This document shows, piece after piece, positions 35,492 to 46,382 of a DNA stretch of 64,000 nucleotides. The first letter of the stretch is position 1, and the number at the start of each line of letters is the position of its first letter. The position numbers and the translations under genes were made by a program. Source of the stretch: Beverwykella pulmonaria. Its lineage: Eukaryota; Ascomycota; Dothideomycetes; Pleosporales; Melanommataceae. Location of the stretch: contig BCHH01000003.1 in assembly GCA_001599595.1 (NCBI GenBank), positions 3,143,151 through 3,207,150 of the forward strand, read 5' to 3'. Under the pieces are notes generated by a model. That model was given only the letters and a program-made list of their open reading frames with translations. It was not told where the DNA came from and searched no databases.

Positions 35492-37166
35492 GGTTTCGGA
35501 TATGCAATGCGGTCGAGAGGAAATTGGAGAGAAAGCCTAAGAAGGTTTGATGAAAAAAGGGATGAGGAGTTGATAGGTTGATTAGAGTGAATGGAATTGT
35601 TGTCTGCTGATGAGCATTGATTGAGATGGTGTTGTGGACACTATATACAAGCCTGCTGTCTCTCGGTATTTAAGTAGCTTGAAGCACTTTGTCGACCAAG
35701 ACATTCACCATGACGATCAAGTGCCCTTGGGATTCTAACACAACGCCTGGAAATAACCTTCAGCTCTGAAAAGGTACGCTAGAGACGCCCACTCCGAGTC
35801 TAAAAGAACTGTGAGAAGTTTCTCATCAGCATCGATAATGAAATCCGGTTCCCCTGCCTCCAGAACAAACACATAAAATAAAAAACGCACCAATGACCGA
35901 TAGAATACACTGAAATCGTACTTGCTCAATTCTGATGCATGAGGAATGTGTCTTAGCTTTGCTGCTGCAGTGAAGGTGACAAACGTACCGAGCGTCCGCA
36001 AGCAGCAGTGCTATTTCCTCAAATAGTTTTCAAGTTGCGAAATGGCAGCTCTTCAGCCGCTGTAAGACTTAACTAGATCAGCAAATGGGTCGGAAAGATA
36101 GGCGCTAGCGCACGGACATTTGAGATGTCTGGGCCATTCAACCTGAGCAATGGGGCCAGGGACCACGAATCGAGCCTACACAAGTTTTGAATGGTTGCAT
36201 GCAGCACCCAAAAATCTGGGTTAACACCCGTCGCGAATAGAAATATATGAAAATGGCCGTTCTTTCGTTGAAAGAGAGCTTCCTGGGGCTGAAGATCTCA
36301 GCTAAGACCTGCACGCTAGTCCCCAAATATGGTCGGCGATGAGGCGATACGCAAAAATTCAATTTTGCGAAATTCAAACTATCCATCTCAACAATACACC
36401 GATAAAATTAAAAGTAAATCTACTGAAACATTGTAGAGCTAGCGACAGCAATTCTAACGGCTTGCTACTTATTAGAATCTGATATGGAGATATGCGTGAG
36501 GGATGAATTGAGCTCAAGATAAGTTAGCCGCGGCTCTTTTGAGCGCGCCTGGCAAATATCTTGTGTCATTATGTCTCTACAACCGCCATCTAATATTAAC
36601 AATTATCACGCTGTGAGACTTGCCTTTGCTACTTCTACGACCTTGTAACGAACGGTTTTTAATTTTATTCTTCTGTTGTTGAGATAGAATGCCTGCGCAT
36701 TTGAGTTTTTGCGCATTGCCTCCTGTCACTTTCCGTATCCAAACTACGAGGTGCGGCGCAGTCATCCTTCCACAGCTGACACATCAAGGCCCGTTCAGCC
36801 GCAGGTTTTTTCCGTCGCTCAATGGCTCTGGTTTTTGGAATGTGTTCATGTCTTGGCGGCGTTGTGACGGTGTCGAGATCGAACATATTTATCTCAAATT
36901 CTAATATCAGGTACATGAATCAGGGATTTGAGCGCGATGGAATTAGACTCAGCTGGACATGGTGTTCAAGTACCCCGAGTAGCTGGGGGCGAGAACGTGT
37001 TGGTTCTTAAGTTCTACTGTTGATACTTCTACCGTACTTAGCCGTTTTAGGGCTGTCGCGAGCTTGGACGAATGGATTAATACATACTTCCCTCCAACAA
37101 GTCCTCCATTATTTGAACAGCTCTTCTTCTTTTCCTAGCATCACAAACCTCATTTAAACCTCCACA
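35492..37166. other. Divergent intergenic region, no gene seen
   Basis: AT-rich DNA between the hydrolase and the membrane-protein gene. Open frames are short and unremarkable on both strands. Confidence 0.5.
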
Positions 37167-37943
37167 ATGAAGTCCCGCCCCACAACAATCCCCTACCCCG
37201 GCCTAGCCACCCAACTAGCAGGTAGTCTCTCCCTCCTTGCGTCCATCACTATTGTTGGTATCATCGGCTTTTTCATCGATGCTCTTCGTCATGCATCTAT
37301 GTCAATTCCATGGCCAATAATATTAGTGAGTCATACCTTCGCCCTATTCATCAGTGTTTGAAATACTCATCCTTTCCAGATAATATCCGCGTCCTCTCTT
37401 CATATAATCAGCATAATTGCCGCTGGCTTCCTCCGTTGCGCAAACTCTTTCCCCCTCTTCCAACTGGCCTTCCACCTACCTCTGGCAATCCTATGGATCA
37501 TCACAGTTGCGCTCCTCGGTGACGAGCTCAGCACGCATTTAACACACTCATGTCCCTCGTCGGATACTTTCGGGCACGATATGTGGATGGTGTGCAATCT
37601 ATATAAAACAGTGTTCTCGCTCGCCATATTCTGTGCCATTTTTTCAATTTACTTGGTCATCATCGACAACCTGTCTTGGATGGGCTTGAGGAAAACCACG
37701 AAATATAAAGCCATGAAGAGGAACACTGGGACCATGAACCCAACCTTGCCTTTCATGGGCAGGAAGAACAAGATGATGGGACGTGGGGCGTTCAGCGGGA
37801 TGTTCAAGGGAAAGAAGAATATAGGTGTGCGGGAGGACGAGCAGATTATGATGAGACCAATGCACATGGATGACATCGATGTCGATGCACGAAATGAGAG
37901 TATGTTGAGGCCTGATTACGTGGAGACTACTTCGAGAGCTTAG
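37167..37943 (+). CDS. Small four-helix membrane protein (MARVEL-like topology)
   Basis: Two exons, 37167-37325 and 37380-37943, joined across a 54-bp GT-AG intron; 240 residues. Four hydrophobic segments are visible: LSLLASITIVGIIGFFI, PIILIISASSLHIISIIAAG, FHLPLAILWIITVALLG and VFSLAIFCAIFSIYLVIID. A short loop with two Cys precedes the fourth. After it comes a basic cytosolic tail rich in Met, Lys and Arg, then acidic DDIDVDARNE. This resembles fungal MARVEL-domain proteins, which sit in plasma-membrane subdomains, but no sequence signature proves it. The start ATG has good context (CCACAATGAA). The intron falls within the second helix. Expression and partners are unknown. Confidence 0.78.
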
Positions 37944-39749
37944 CATTCGATACCGCCAATGTCCCAAGAGAGGGTTAAAGCTGAAGGGCACCCTAATTAG
38001 TTCGCGGGACAGAATACTTAGTATGATACGGGGAATAAAATGTATTAGAAAACGGGTTAGAAGGATTGAAGGATACTGTGAGAAGTTTGGAATTGTGCAC
38101 TATTTGGGAACGTAATGGTATGGTAAGAACTACTGTGAATTATTCTACAGCTTATATAATGTTGGAATATATATCGAACGTGGTGATCACGTGGTGATGT
38201 CGTGATCACGTGTTTATCACATGAGACACTAGCGACGCTTGGCGGCAAAGGGATGATACAACCTCCTGAGCCTCACCTCAGATAGACACATACACGAATC
38301 AATACTTTGCTTAGAACCCACCCATTGCTATTGCAATAGCCCTGTGAAACCAACATATAACAAAATGGAGCTTTACTAGTGACGTAGGAGGGTTATTAGA
38401 CTTCGAATTTACTTTGACGAACAATAAGCTAGCTTTGGTATACGTCTCGTAAATTGACTCGATTTGGTTTAAATATGGGATGTACGCTGAGTCGTGGGGT
38501 TTATTGCCGAGCGGAGCAAGGTTGGGAGGTTGAGAGGTCGAGTATATGAAGCATCCGTGATAAGAAGGTTGCTCGGAGGGTTGTTTGATATGCATACGTC
38601 AAATATGAGATGCACACCAGGATATGTTTTGGAATGCTTCTAGGCGGAAATCTTCGAAGCCTCGAAGTTTTAATTTCAATTTTTTTCATTTGAGAACACC
38701 CTGAACATCTTTGTAGAAATCATTTCTCGGAAAGAGAATAAAATGCGATTAAGGCGTGCTTGAAATCGAAGGCGATTCTCTCGAGGTGGGCCGATAGCTT
38801 TATGGGGTTCAGGGTGCATTTATATGGATACTTCGCTTTATGCACAAGGAACAGTATTGCGGAGGAGCGAGAACCGGAGAATTAGGCGTCTAGCTCGTGC
38901 AACGAACGAGTCTAGTCACATCTCTGAAGACCGCACATAACGATATTTTACGAATATGAACTTGCAGTTTTTATGGAGGACGACCCGGCATAGGCCCTGC
39001 TCATGACGCATGATGAACGGAAGCAGTTCTTCGATTATTCAATCCTTCAATGTCTTATTATGTTTTTTAGTTCCGCAAGCGACCCTTTCGAGTTCCACGA
39101 GGCTGATAATTGGATATGATTGGGCCCGACTTGAACATTTCGATCTTGCGTAGGGAGAACAGTAGTAGGGTGCGGAACACGGATCACATTGTGGTCTCCT
39201 TGAGGGACTTAAGAACCCCCGACTGAATACCACAAACGGCTGTAGAGAGACCCCCGTCCGGAGCAACACGTAAACCCATGCCACCCACCCATGCCTTCCG
39301 AGTGCGAATACGAATACGTCCAACCACGCAACCAATCAAACACTATCGCAACTTCATTAATATATCCAACGTCACACCTGCTTTCGGGAGTTCCAGGATT
39401 ACTCAGTATCGTACACTGTGTCAATACTGCAGATTTCCAAGATTATCAGGCGTTATTACCGCAGATCTTCCCCAACAATCAAAGAACGAGTCCGAGTCCG
39501 ATGGTGCTTGGCTTGATAAAGTAGGTATGTGGGAGTGGGAAATGGATATAATAATGCATGAGAATCGCGTCGTTTTAGAGTTAATCGATTTTTTACAACA
39601 ACTTTCACGACATAAACTTCTGCAAGTTACTCAAAATACCCTTTATATGTTCTCCAATTGCAAGAGTGAGGATTCTATAGCTCAAAGGTAGAGTTCCGAC
39701 GTTATATTCAAACAATAGCACACCACAAACTCCAACACACCGACTCAGA
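37944..39749. other. Intergenic region with E-box pair, no gene seen
   Basis: No gene recognised. Two CACGTG hexamers lie at 38188 and 38207, followed by TTTATCACATGAGACA, words shared with other intergenic spots in this window. The rest is AT-rich. Confidence 0.45.
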
Positions 39750-40613
39750 ATGGCAACCATAACTGCGACCATGACCCAGGCTGGTACTGGCGACTTGAAA
39801 GCAACCCTCAACTACTATGATCGCAAAGCCGGGCCCATGGACCCGCTCGACTTCACCATCCCTGGCACAGAGCAAAAATTCGAAGAATACAACAAGATGA
39901 TCGAATCCATCCCCCTCACCATCCACGACGTCCGTGGTGAGGAATCCAAATACACACTGGCCAAAAACGGCTTCCAGTACATGAATGACGAGGTTAGGGG
40001 ACTTGAAGGGTGCACAACCGAGGACGAGATTAAGGAGGTCCTACTGCCAGCAACAGAAGAGCTGGTGAAGAAGTTGACAGGCGCCCATAAAACACACATC
40101 TTTACGCATCGGATCAGGAATCTGGCGGAAGACCCATCGAAGCGCGCCGACAATAAAGCTCCGGCCCATAGCGTCCACACCGATTTCACTCCTGCAGGCG
40201 CACTCAACCAACTTTCAACACTATTCCGCGACCCGACGGAACTTGCCGAGCTTAAGTCTGGCCGCGTCCTTGTCATCAATGTCTGGCGTCCTCTTAAGAC
40301 GATCAAGAGAGATCCTCTTGCGGTCATGAACTGGCAGTCCGTTTCCCCGAAAGACGAAATCTTCCCAAACCGAATGATCTTGAGCGAACACTTCTGGGCC
40401 GAGTTGGGGAAGGTCAAGTACTCAGAGAAACATGAGTGGCTTTATCTGGCAGACCAGAAGCCAAGCGAGCCAATAATTTTTACGCAATTCGATTCCAAGG
40501 TAGAGGAGGGCGGCATGACAGTACCGCATTCTGCGTTCGTTGATGATCGATATATTGGCGATGAGGCGAGGCAGAGTATCGAGATCAAGATGTTTGCATT
40601 TGTGAAGGAGTAG
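39750..40613 (+). CDS. AsaB/GA4-desaturase/CmcJ-like hydroxylase-desaturase
   Basis: Single exon, 287 residues. It belongs to the fungal family that includes gibberellin GA4 desaturase, aspergillic-acid AsaB and CmcJ-like proteins, thought to be Fe(II)/2-oxoglutarate-type oxidases tailoring secondary metabolites in the cytosol. Visible family marks: SVHTDFTPAGAL with a metal-binding His143-x-Asp145; LVINVWRPLKTIKRDPLAVM (174-193); HEWLYLADQKPSEPIIFTQF (228-247); a candidate third metal ligand, His260, in VPHSAF; and ARQSIEIKMFAF near the end. Length is normal for the family. The start ATG follows TCAGA and is the first in frame. Its 3' end overlaps the coding end of the opposite Zn2Cys6 gene by 29 bp. 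With that regulator and the flavin oxidase beyond it, it may form a small metabolite-modification cluster. The substrate is unknown. Confidence 0.93.
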   Translation: MATITATMTQAGTGDLKATLNYYDRKAGPMDPLDFTIPGTEQKFEEYNKMIESIPLTIHDVRGEESKYTLAKNGFQYMNDEVRGLEGCTTEDEIKEVLLPATEELVKKLTGAHKTHIFTHRIRNLAEDPSKRADNKAPAHSVHTDFTPAGALNQLSTLFRDPTELAELKSGRVLVINVWRPLKTIKRDPLAVMNWQSVSPKDEIFPNRMILSEHFWAELGKVKYSEKHEWLYLADQKPSEPIIFTQFDSKVEEGGMTVPHSAFVDDRYIGDEARQSIEIKMFAFVKE

Positions 40614-41787
40614 GCGGGTAGTCGTCACGCCAGCTCGTGAATGAGGGAGCCGGACTATCCGAGGAGAATTGAGGTGTTCGGATTTGTTGCGATATGTTTT
40701 GCCAGCCAGATAGAAACCACCATTTTGTAGCCGCGTATTCAAGCATTCGACAATACGTCAAGAGCAGAGCAGAGGCTGCTGGATCGGTCCGTGATAGCGT
40801 TCGTATGCATTCCACATATTGTACCTCCAATCTAATGGGCCAGAGCATAGCGGCTCGTAGTTCTGGATGTGACGACCGGCCAATGACGAATTCGAGGGTA
40901 TCTCGCAAGGCGATGGTAGCTTGGAGAATGTCACTAGGGCAATTCGGAGGAGATTCTTCAGATGTACATGCTGCTCGAAGTTCTGCGAGCAAAGAAGCAA
41001 GAATGGGCGGCGGATTGGGAGGATCAGGATGTGGCAAGAGGAGCACGGCAAACGGACCGCGCGATATTAACTTCTCGGATGAAATGAGAATGCAATTTAG
41101 ACCCCTCAAGAGCCCGAAAATCTCAATCAACGCTTCCAAAGTGTAGGTACCCGCATCCGCAAAAGTATTCAGAGTGATCAAGGACGCGCCCGCAAACAGA
41201 GCATGGCAGTTCTCTGAATTGACGTCCGGAAGAACTTGGTTTAGGCGATTGATGGCGGCCGTTTGGTGAGTTGAGGCAAGCAAACGATATTGAGCCGCGC
41301 GTGAAGGTTTAGTATTGGCTAGGTGATAGGCGGAGAAGGCCAGAATTCCATGCATGAGGAAGCTGTACCTGAACGCCTCTTGTGGTACAGCATAGCCCCA
41401 CACTTGCCGCGCCTGCTCGATGCCCGGTAATGTGTGGAAGGCGTGGGCAGTGTAGTGGTGCATGAGTTCGAGGTCTTGCATCCAACTGCCGGTGACGTCG
41501 TCTAGCGGCAGAGATGATGGCGCATAGCTGCTGCTGCTGGGAGTTCGGGCTCGATTTGAAGGGTTTGGTGATGCTGATACACCATTGAACTGCCCTGAGG
41601 TATTCGATGCGTCGCCTGCAGATGGTGTCCTTGGTTGCCATCCTGGCGATGCCGTGGCGTTGAGAAGGCTACACTCGGCGTGGTATTTGGTGCAATTGCT
41701 GCAGGGACGGTTTTCATCGCACTTGACGCGTCTGGCCTTGCATTGCTGGCATCCGAGACGCGACTTCTTCGATCCTAGACGCGGCAT
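40585..41787 (-). CDS. Zn(II)2Cys6 transcription factor, sterol-uptake/UPC2-like class
   Basis: Single exon, 400 residues. A textbook zinc cluster sits at the N-terminus: Cys13, 16, 23, 29, 32 and 39 (CX2CX6CX5CX2CX6C), with basic KARRVK. A Ser/Pro-rich linker (about 45-95) leads to a helical regulatory domain (DLELMHHYTAHAFHTL, YSFLMHGILAFSAYHLA, LFAGASLITLNTFADA), which is the layout of UPC2-like fungal regulators. It should bind CGG-containing sites in the nucleus. Its last codons overlap the end of the convergent AsaB-like gene by 29 bp. Upstream, 574 bp separate it from the divergent flavin oxidase, so it is well placed to control both neighbours. The C-terminal 35 residues are Ser/Pro-rich and could end differently if a terminal intron exists; none was needed. 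Confidence 0.92.
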   Translation of the reverse strand: MPRLGSKKSRLGCQQCKARRVKCDENRPCSNCTKYHAECSLLNATASPGWQPRTPSAGDASNTSGQFNGVSASPNPSNRARTPSSSSYAPSSLPLDDVTGSWMQDLELMHHYTAHAFHTLPGIEQARQVWGYAVPQEAFRYSFLMHGILAFSAYHLANTKPSRAAQYRLLASTHQTAAINRLNQVLPDVNSENCHALFAGASLITLNTFADAGTYTLEALIEIFGLLRGLNCILISSEKLISRGPFAVLLLPHPDPPNPPPILASLLAELRAACTSEESPPNCPSDILQATIALRDTLEFVIGRSSHPELRAAMLWPIRLEVQYVECIRTLSRTDPAASALLLTYCRMLEYAATKWWFLSGWQNISQQIRTPQFSSDSPAPSFTSWRDDYPPTPSQMQTS

Positions 41788-42361
41788 CCTGCCGCTTTCC
41801 GAGATACACGAGACGTTGAGGCGGGGAATTGATGTAGATTTCGGGAGTGCGAGATCGAGAGCGAGTCCGAGTCCGATGGATGTGGGGTTTGGAAAGTTTC
41901 AAACCAATGACATAAGCTGTATGAAACCACACTAGGCCGATTGAAGACGCTCTGGCTGTCGTAAGGATTCGTTCCGAAAGTGGACTCCCTTTCGGTCTCG
42001 GGGCGCCCACGAGGATCACATCCCACTATATATTCGCCGATGAAGCTTGCATTAGCTTGAGTAGACTCGGGCCGACTTCGGGGATGAGCTTCACATTTGG
42101 TGTACAGCCCCTAATGGGAAGGTACTTCATCAGCATTTTCGTCATGGACGAGGCGATGATCTAGAAATTGGCGAATGTTGCGAGAGAGTCATCCCGGGAG
42201 ATATGTCTTGGTATTCCTCGATCAGCATGAAAGAAATCTTAACATTGAATGGGGTTGTTGATACTTAAGTCGAGAGGCGGTACATCAGTCAAACTCCTCC
42301 ACACCACTGACTTCCATCGCTTGTTTGGTCAAACATTAAATCCGCTTTAGAAACATCCATC
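41788..42361. promoter_or_regulatory. Divergent promoter with CGG motifs (regulator / flavin oxidase)
   Basis: 574 bp between the start codons of the Zn2Cys6 gene (minus) and the flavin oxidase (plus). It contains a direct repeat CGG-N3-CGG (41993-42001) and an inverted pair CGG-N1-CCG (42068-42074), the kinds of half-site arrangement bound by zinc-cluster dimers. Whether the neighbouring factor binds them is inference. Confidence 0.4.
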
Positions 42362-44033
42362 ATGCGTTCCTCATTAGTCTTAGCTCTTATTCCTCTGGTG
42401 TCTGCCGACTTCGCGGGTTTCATCAACGAAACCCCGAACATGTTCTCAAAACATGCCGATCCTGCTACAGTGTGTGGACTGCTTAAACAAAAGTACTCCA
42501 ACCTCACTTTTGCACCTTCCGATGCCGGATACGAGAGTGAAAATAAAGGCATATTTACACTATAATTCCTACTCGGGGTTCGACACATCACTGACAAAGT
42601 CAACAGTGGCCTGGTCACAGGCAGCATGGCTAGGACCGGCGTGCATCTTCGCCCCTCGAAATGCGGAAGATCTTTCGTGGGCTGTCAAGACTCTCACGAA
42701 CTACTCAACCCCATTTGCAATGCGAGGTGGGGGCCACATGCCAATTTCAGATGCCGCCAACATCAACTCCACCGGCGTTCAGATTTCTAGCACCAACCTC
42801 AACACCCTCAAGCTATCGGATGACAAGCAGACAATGTCTATTGGACCCGGTCCAAGATGGGGGCATGTGTGGGAATATCTGGATGGAACGAATCTAACTG
42901 TGGTTGGAGGACGCTTACCACCAGTTGGTGTTCCCGGTTTGCTGTTGGGAGGAGGCGTTTCATACTTTAGCAATGCACATGGTCTTGCATCTTCGAATGG
43001 GAAGATAAAGGCTTACGAGGCATGACCCCTTGATTTTCCTTCAAAAATATACGCTAACCGCCTGTCACAGTGTGTCCTTGCCGACGGGACCATTGCTACA
43101 GTCACTGCAGATGGCGAGTACTCAGATCTGTATTGGGCACTGCTAGGCGGTGGCAGTAACTATGCTCTCGTCACCCGCTTCGATCTCCAAACGTTCCCTG
43201 CTGGAGACCCTCTCCGAGCCGAAGCCACGTTCGAGGAATCCAACACGACCAAAGACGCATATCTTGACGCCCTTCTCGCCATGACCCTAACCGGCGATGA
43301 AGACACTGCCGCGGCCGTCATCCCAGTCATAAGATGGGGTCCAAACTACACCGTTCCCAGTTACGAAGCCTCTCTCCTCTACAATGGATCTGTTGCACCA
43401 GCCTCGGGTGTCTTCTCTACATTCTACAACAACAGCATTCTACCATCCGTCAATGAAAGCTCGAGCCTGCAACCGCTATCTTTCGCCCGATACGCCCAAG
43501 CGTTTCTTCCGGCATTCCAAGCAGGTGGTGCCGGATACGGCTTCCGTCAGAAGTTCCACGTGGTACCCACCAAAGCAACCCGCGAGGCCATGGACATCGT
43601 TCACGATGCGTGGCTTGATGCCCTGAAAACTAGCAACATTGCTAACCGCGTCCCTGGCTTTTTCTCCGGTCTCGCATATAACTGTGTTACCCGCACCTTT
43701 GCAGAGCAGTCTCAAAACATGCCGCAGAACGTAGAGCCAATAGCTCAATTTTGGGTCGAGAAGAGCATCTCCTGGAGCAATGCGGAGGACGACGCGGAGA
43801 TTGAGACGTTCGTTAATGATTTAAATACTAAGGTTGAGGCGCAGTTGGCTGAGAAGGATTTGGCTGCAAGGTATGTGTATTTGAATGATGCGGACAAGGG
43901 GCAGAAGGTGTTTGAAGCTTATGGGATGGAGAATGTGTTGAAGTTGAAAGCTATACGGGAAAAATATGATCCAACGAAGGTATTCACGGATTTGATGCCT
44001 GGAGGGTTCAAGGTGGAGAATGTGGAGTTCTAG
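42362..44033 (+). CDS. Secreted FAD-linked oxidase, berberine-bridge (BBE)-like
   Basis: Three exons, 42362-42548, 42607-43019 and 43071-44033; 520 residues. Signal peptide at 1-15 (MRSSLVLALIPLVSA). The FAD-binding PCMH domain shows MRGGGHMPISDAANI with His106 as the covalent 8-alpha-histidyl site. GGRLPPVGVPGLLLGGGVSY and LADGTIATVTADGEYSDLYW follow, and the C-terminal BBE-type ending includes KAIREKYDPTKVFTDLMPGG. Such enzymes oxidise alcohols, sugars or alkaloid-type substrates with O2 in the secretory path or outside the cell. Both introns (58 and 51 bp) must use GC donors (AAAG/GCATAT and GAG/GCATGA) with CAG acceptors. These joins restore YESENK/VAWSQAAW and IKAYE/CVLADGT exactly as the family reads, and no GT donor keeps the frame as well. 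If GC splicing fails, the gene would be dead; otherwise the frame is intact. Confidence 0.88.
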
Positions 44034-44668
44034 AGATGTGATAGCTGTTATTGTAATGTGGTTGGGGGAGATTCTTAGACTTAATAAACGTAAAGAACTC
44101 GGTCTCACCAGATGCATGCACGTTGTTTCAAAGCAAAAATTTCTAGTCCCTCTCATCTTACAGTCCTGACCGATTTCGTATAGTAACAACTCCCAGCTCT
44201 ACCAAGGAGCTATTGCTTGGCGTTGATCTGATAATTTTTGCACGAAGCTCAATACCTTCCGTGACTGTAATAGCGATTGGTATGTGGTGCTTGATCTTTT
44301 GCCTATATTCTTGGAAATGAATACTGGTGTTGCTCAATGAAGCGCATTTGCTTCGTAGCTGCTCAGACCTTCATTAAAACAAGTTTGCTTTTGAGGGACT
44401 AGTTCATTGGATACCTATAAACGCTTCTAGACCACACTTTTCAAAACTATTATGAAAAAGAGATTTCCTTTCCACAAACTTCTATCCCGACCTTGACCTC
44501 AAGATACTTTATGATGTAGCATTTACTTTATTCTCCATTGTCCGTCAAAGTAGGATCTAGTCGAAAGGGGTTAGCATCATTGAGGTTACCAATCCAGGAG
44601 AAACACAAAACGAACCCCCATGCAGGAAAGGGGGTTCATTGAGAGATACCCCGTACATGAATTCAGTC
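44034..44668. other. 3' flank of the flavin oxidase, no gene seen
   Basis: AT-rich DNA with short frames only. Confidence 0.5.
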
Positions 44669-44866
44669 TCATATTCCATTTAAAATTGGTTCGTTATATT
44701 CATTCTGGCGTTGAGAACGAGGATCGGGCGTGGAAAATTTCCAGCGGATCAGCAATGGAGCTAGATATGCAAGCTTTACAATAATCGTAATCCCCAGAAC
44801 TATAGGAAAAGCAATGAGTGAAATGAATGTTCTGATAAGGAACAAAGGCTGTCTCCGAATGGCCAT
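44669..44866 (-). CDS. Small membrane-protein ORF, doubtful
   Basis: 65 codons from ATG, with a hydrophobic stretch (TFISLIAFPIVLGITIIVKL) and a polar tail. The frame is open further upstream without an ATG, and a splice-acceptor-like CTCTCCCTAG lies at about 44940, with a GTAAGT about 75 bp before it. I tried to join an upstream ATG exon and the frame did not fit. It may be the last exon of a small gene, a relic or chance. Confidence 0.25.
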   Translation of the reverse strand: MAIRRQPLFLIRTFISLIAFPIVLGITIIVKLAYLAPLLIRWKFSTPDPRSQRQNEYNEPILNGI

Positions 44867-46382
44867 TTCAAAGGAAGCGGAAGGTAAGGTCGAGAACGAT
44901 TGTGCACCAACGAGGTATATGGAAAGGAGTAGCGACCTAGGGAGAGAAGAGGTAGTCAAATATATGTATTATATGCAGTACCGCTGATGGTAAGCTTATT
45001 CCCCAGACTTACGCCTCTCCTAGCGCATCCTGACGCCATGATCCCGCTTACCGTGACTCGGGGCTAATCCTGATTCATTAAGTGAGACATTGGCACTGCG
45101 CCGCAATGTGGCGCTCTTTGTCTCCTAGTAAATTATTATGCGTCTGACATTACGATAATTCATAGCTACATTTACTAAGTTCTAGATGGAAATAGAGAGA
45201 CAAGTCACCTTTACATTGGAATAGATACGGCAAAGGGTTTATTCTACATATAACTATTTCTTTCCTCGTTTCCTTGTTCCACGTTGCGTTTGCAACGCCG
45301 AATTTAACAGCCATCCCTAAAACGCCCATATAGCCATGCAGTGAGGTGGCACTGGTTGCCTAGTGACGAGGTTACTTAAAGTATAGACTAATCTCGATCT
45401 TGCACAGCCATACCAACACAATCTATAAATACACACAACCTTAGGCACAACCAATCACTATCGTACTTAACTACATTCACTCAAGATTTGAGTATGCCTC
45501 CACTACGAGCAATCCATTGTTTAGACACGCAGTACTCCTTCAAAACCAACAAAGCGATCTCTTCAACGACAAGTGTCTCCTCTACAAAGAAATATTCGAC
45601 GTACCAGGATGTGAGGGATGCTTCGCTGTCTACTGGCCAGCTTGCAGCCATGTAATAGCCATGATGCTTCTTGGCCTGGGCACGGCAACACAGTGGGACT
45701 TACCATATTAGAGCCACATCCTGATAATAATCTGGGCCAATGAGAAAACCGCAATTTAACTGCTACTATGGATGTGCGAACTCGATTGTTCGATTCTGCG
45801 ATACCTCATCTGCGATACTATCACGCCGGCGCCGAGAACGAGAAGTCATGGACGAAGTTCTATTAGAAAGAAATTCTGACCTACATGATCGAGACGTTCG
45901 GTGGCATTTACCTCTAGAGCCTCACGACGCTCTATTTTTATATTCATGCTTCATGCCTCTATCGCTCACTAACTATTCGCTATTCTGGTATTGCCAGTAG
46001 AACCAGTCGTTTCCGGACTCAGACAGGTTGTTACTGGCTACTGGATTGTTTTGTCACTATGCATACCATTGTTTTTCCTTTTTGGAGTCCACCTTCTAGC
46101 ATTCGAAATGATCTTATCCGTGCTTCTTTTGTGAGCGTGGAGAGGGGCCAACGTAGGAGGAACCGATAAAACTTTCGATATTGGAAATGAAATTTTTCAT
46201 GATCTCAATGTTCTCAATACCATTGATAAAAGCATGTATTGAGCGGCAGGTGAGGACTGGTGGCTCAAAGCTAGCATGATTAATCATATTGGCAAATCTT
46301 GGGTCAGATCAATATAAAAGGGGCAAGTCAGATGAGTTGACCTTGAACTTGCAAACCATATTGATGATAAACAAGGACGCGA
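44867..46382. other. Intergenic region, no gene seen
   Basis: TATAAATACACACAACC near 45424, with surrounding text like a promoter or LTR leader, but no supported gene follows it. The rest is AT-rich. Confidence 0.45.

Noticed and set aside
42540..42606. GT donor at the GAGA/GTGAAA site for the first intron of the flavin oxidase
   Set aside because: It would delete the family-typical SENK text and insert a Met; the GC donor eight bases later fits better.
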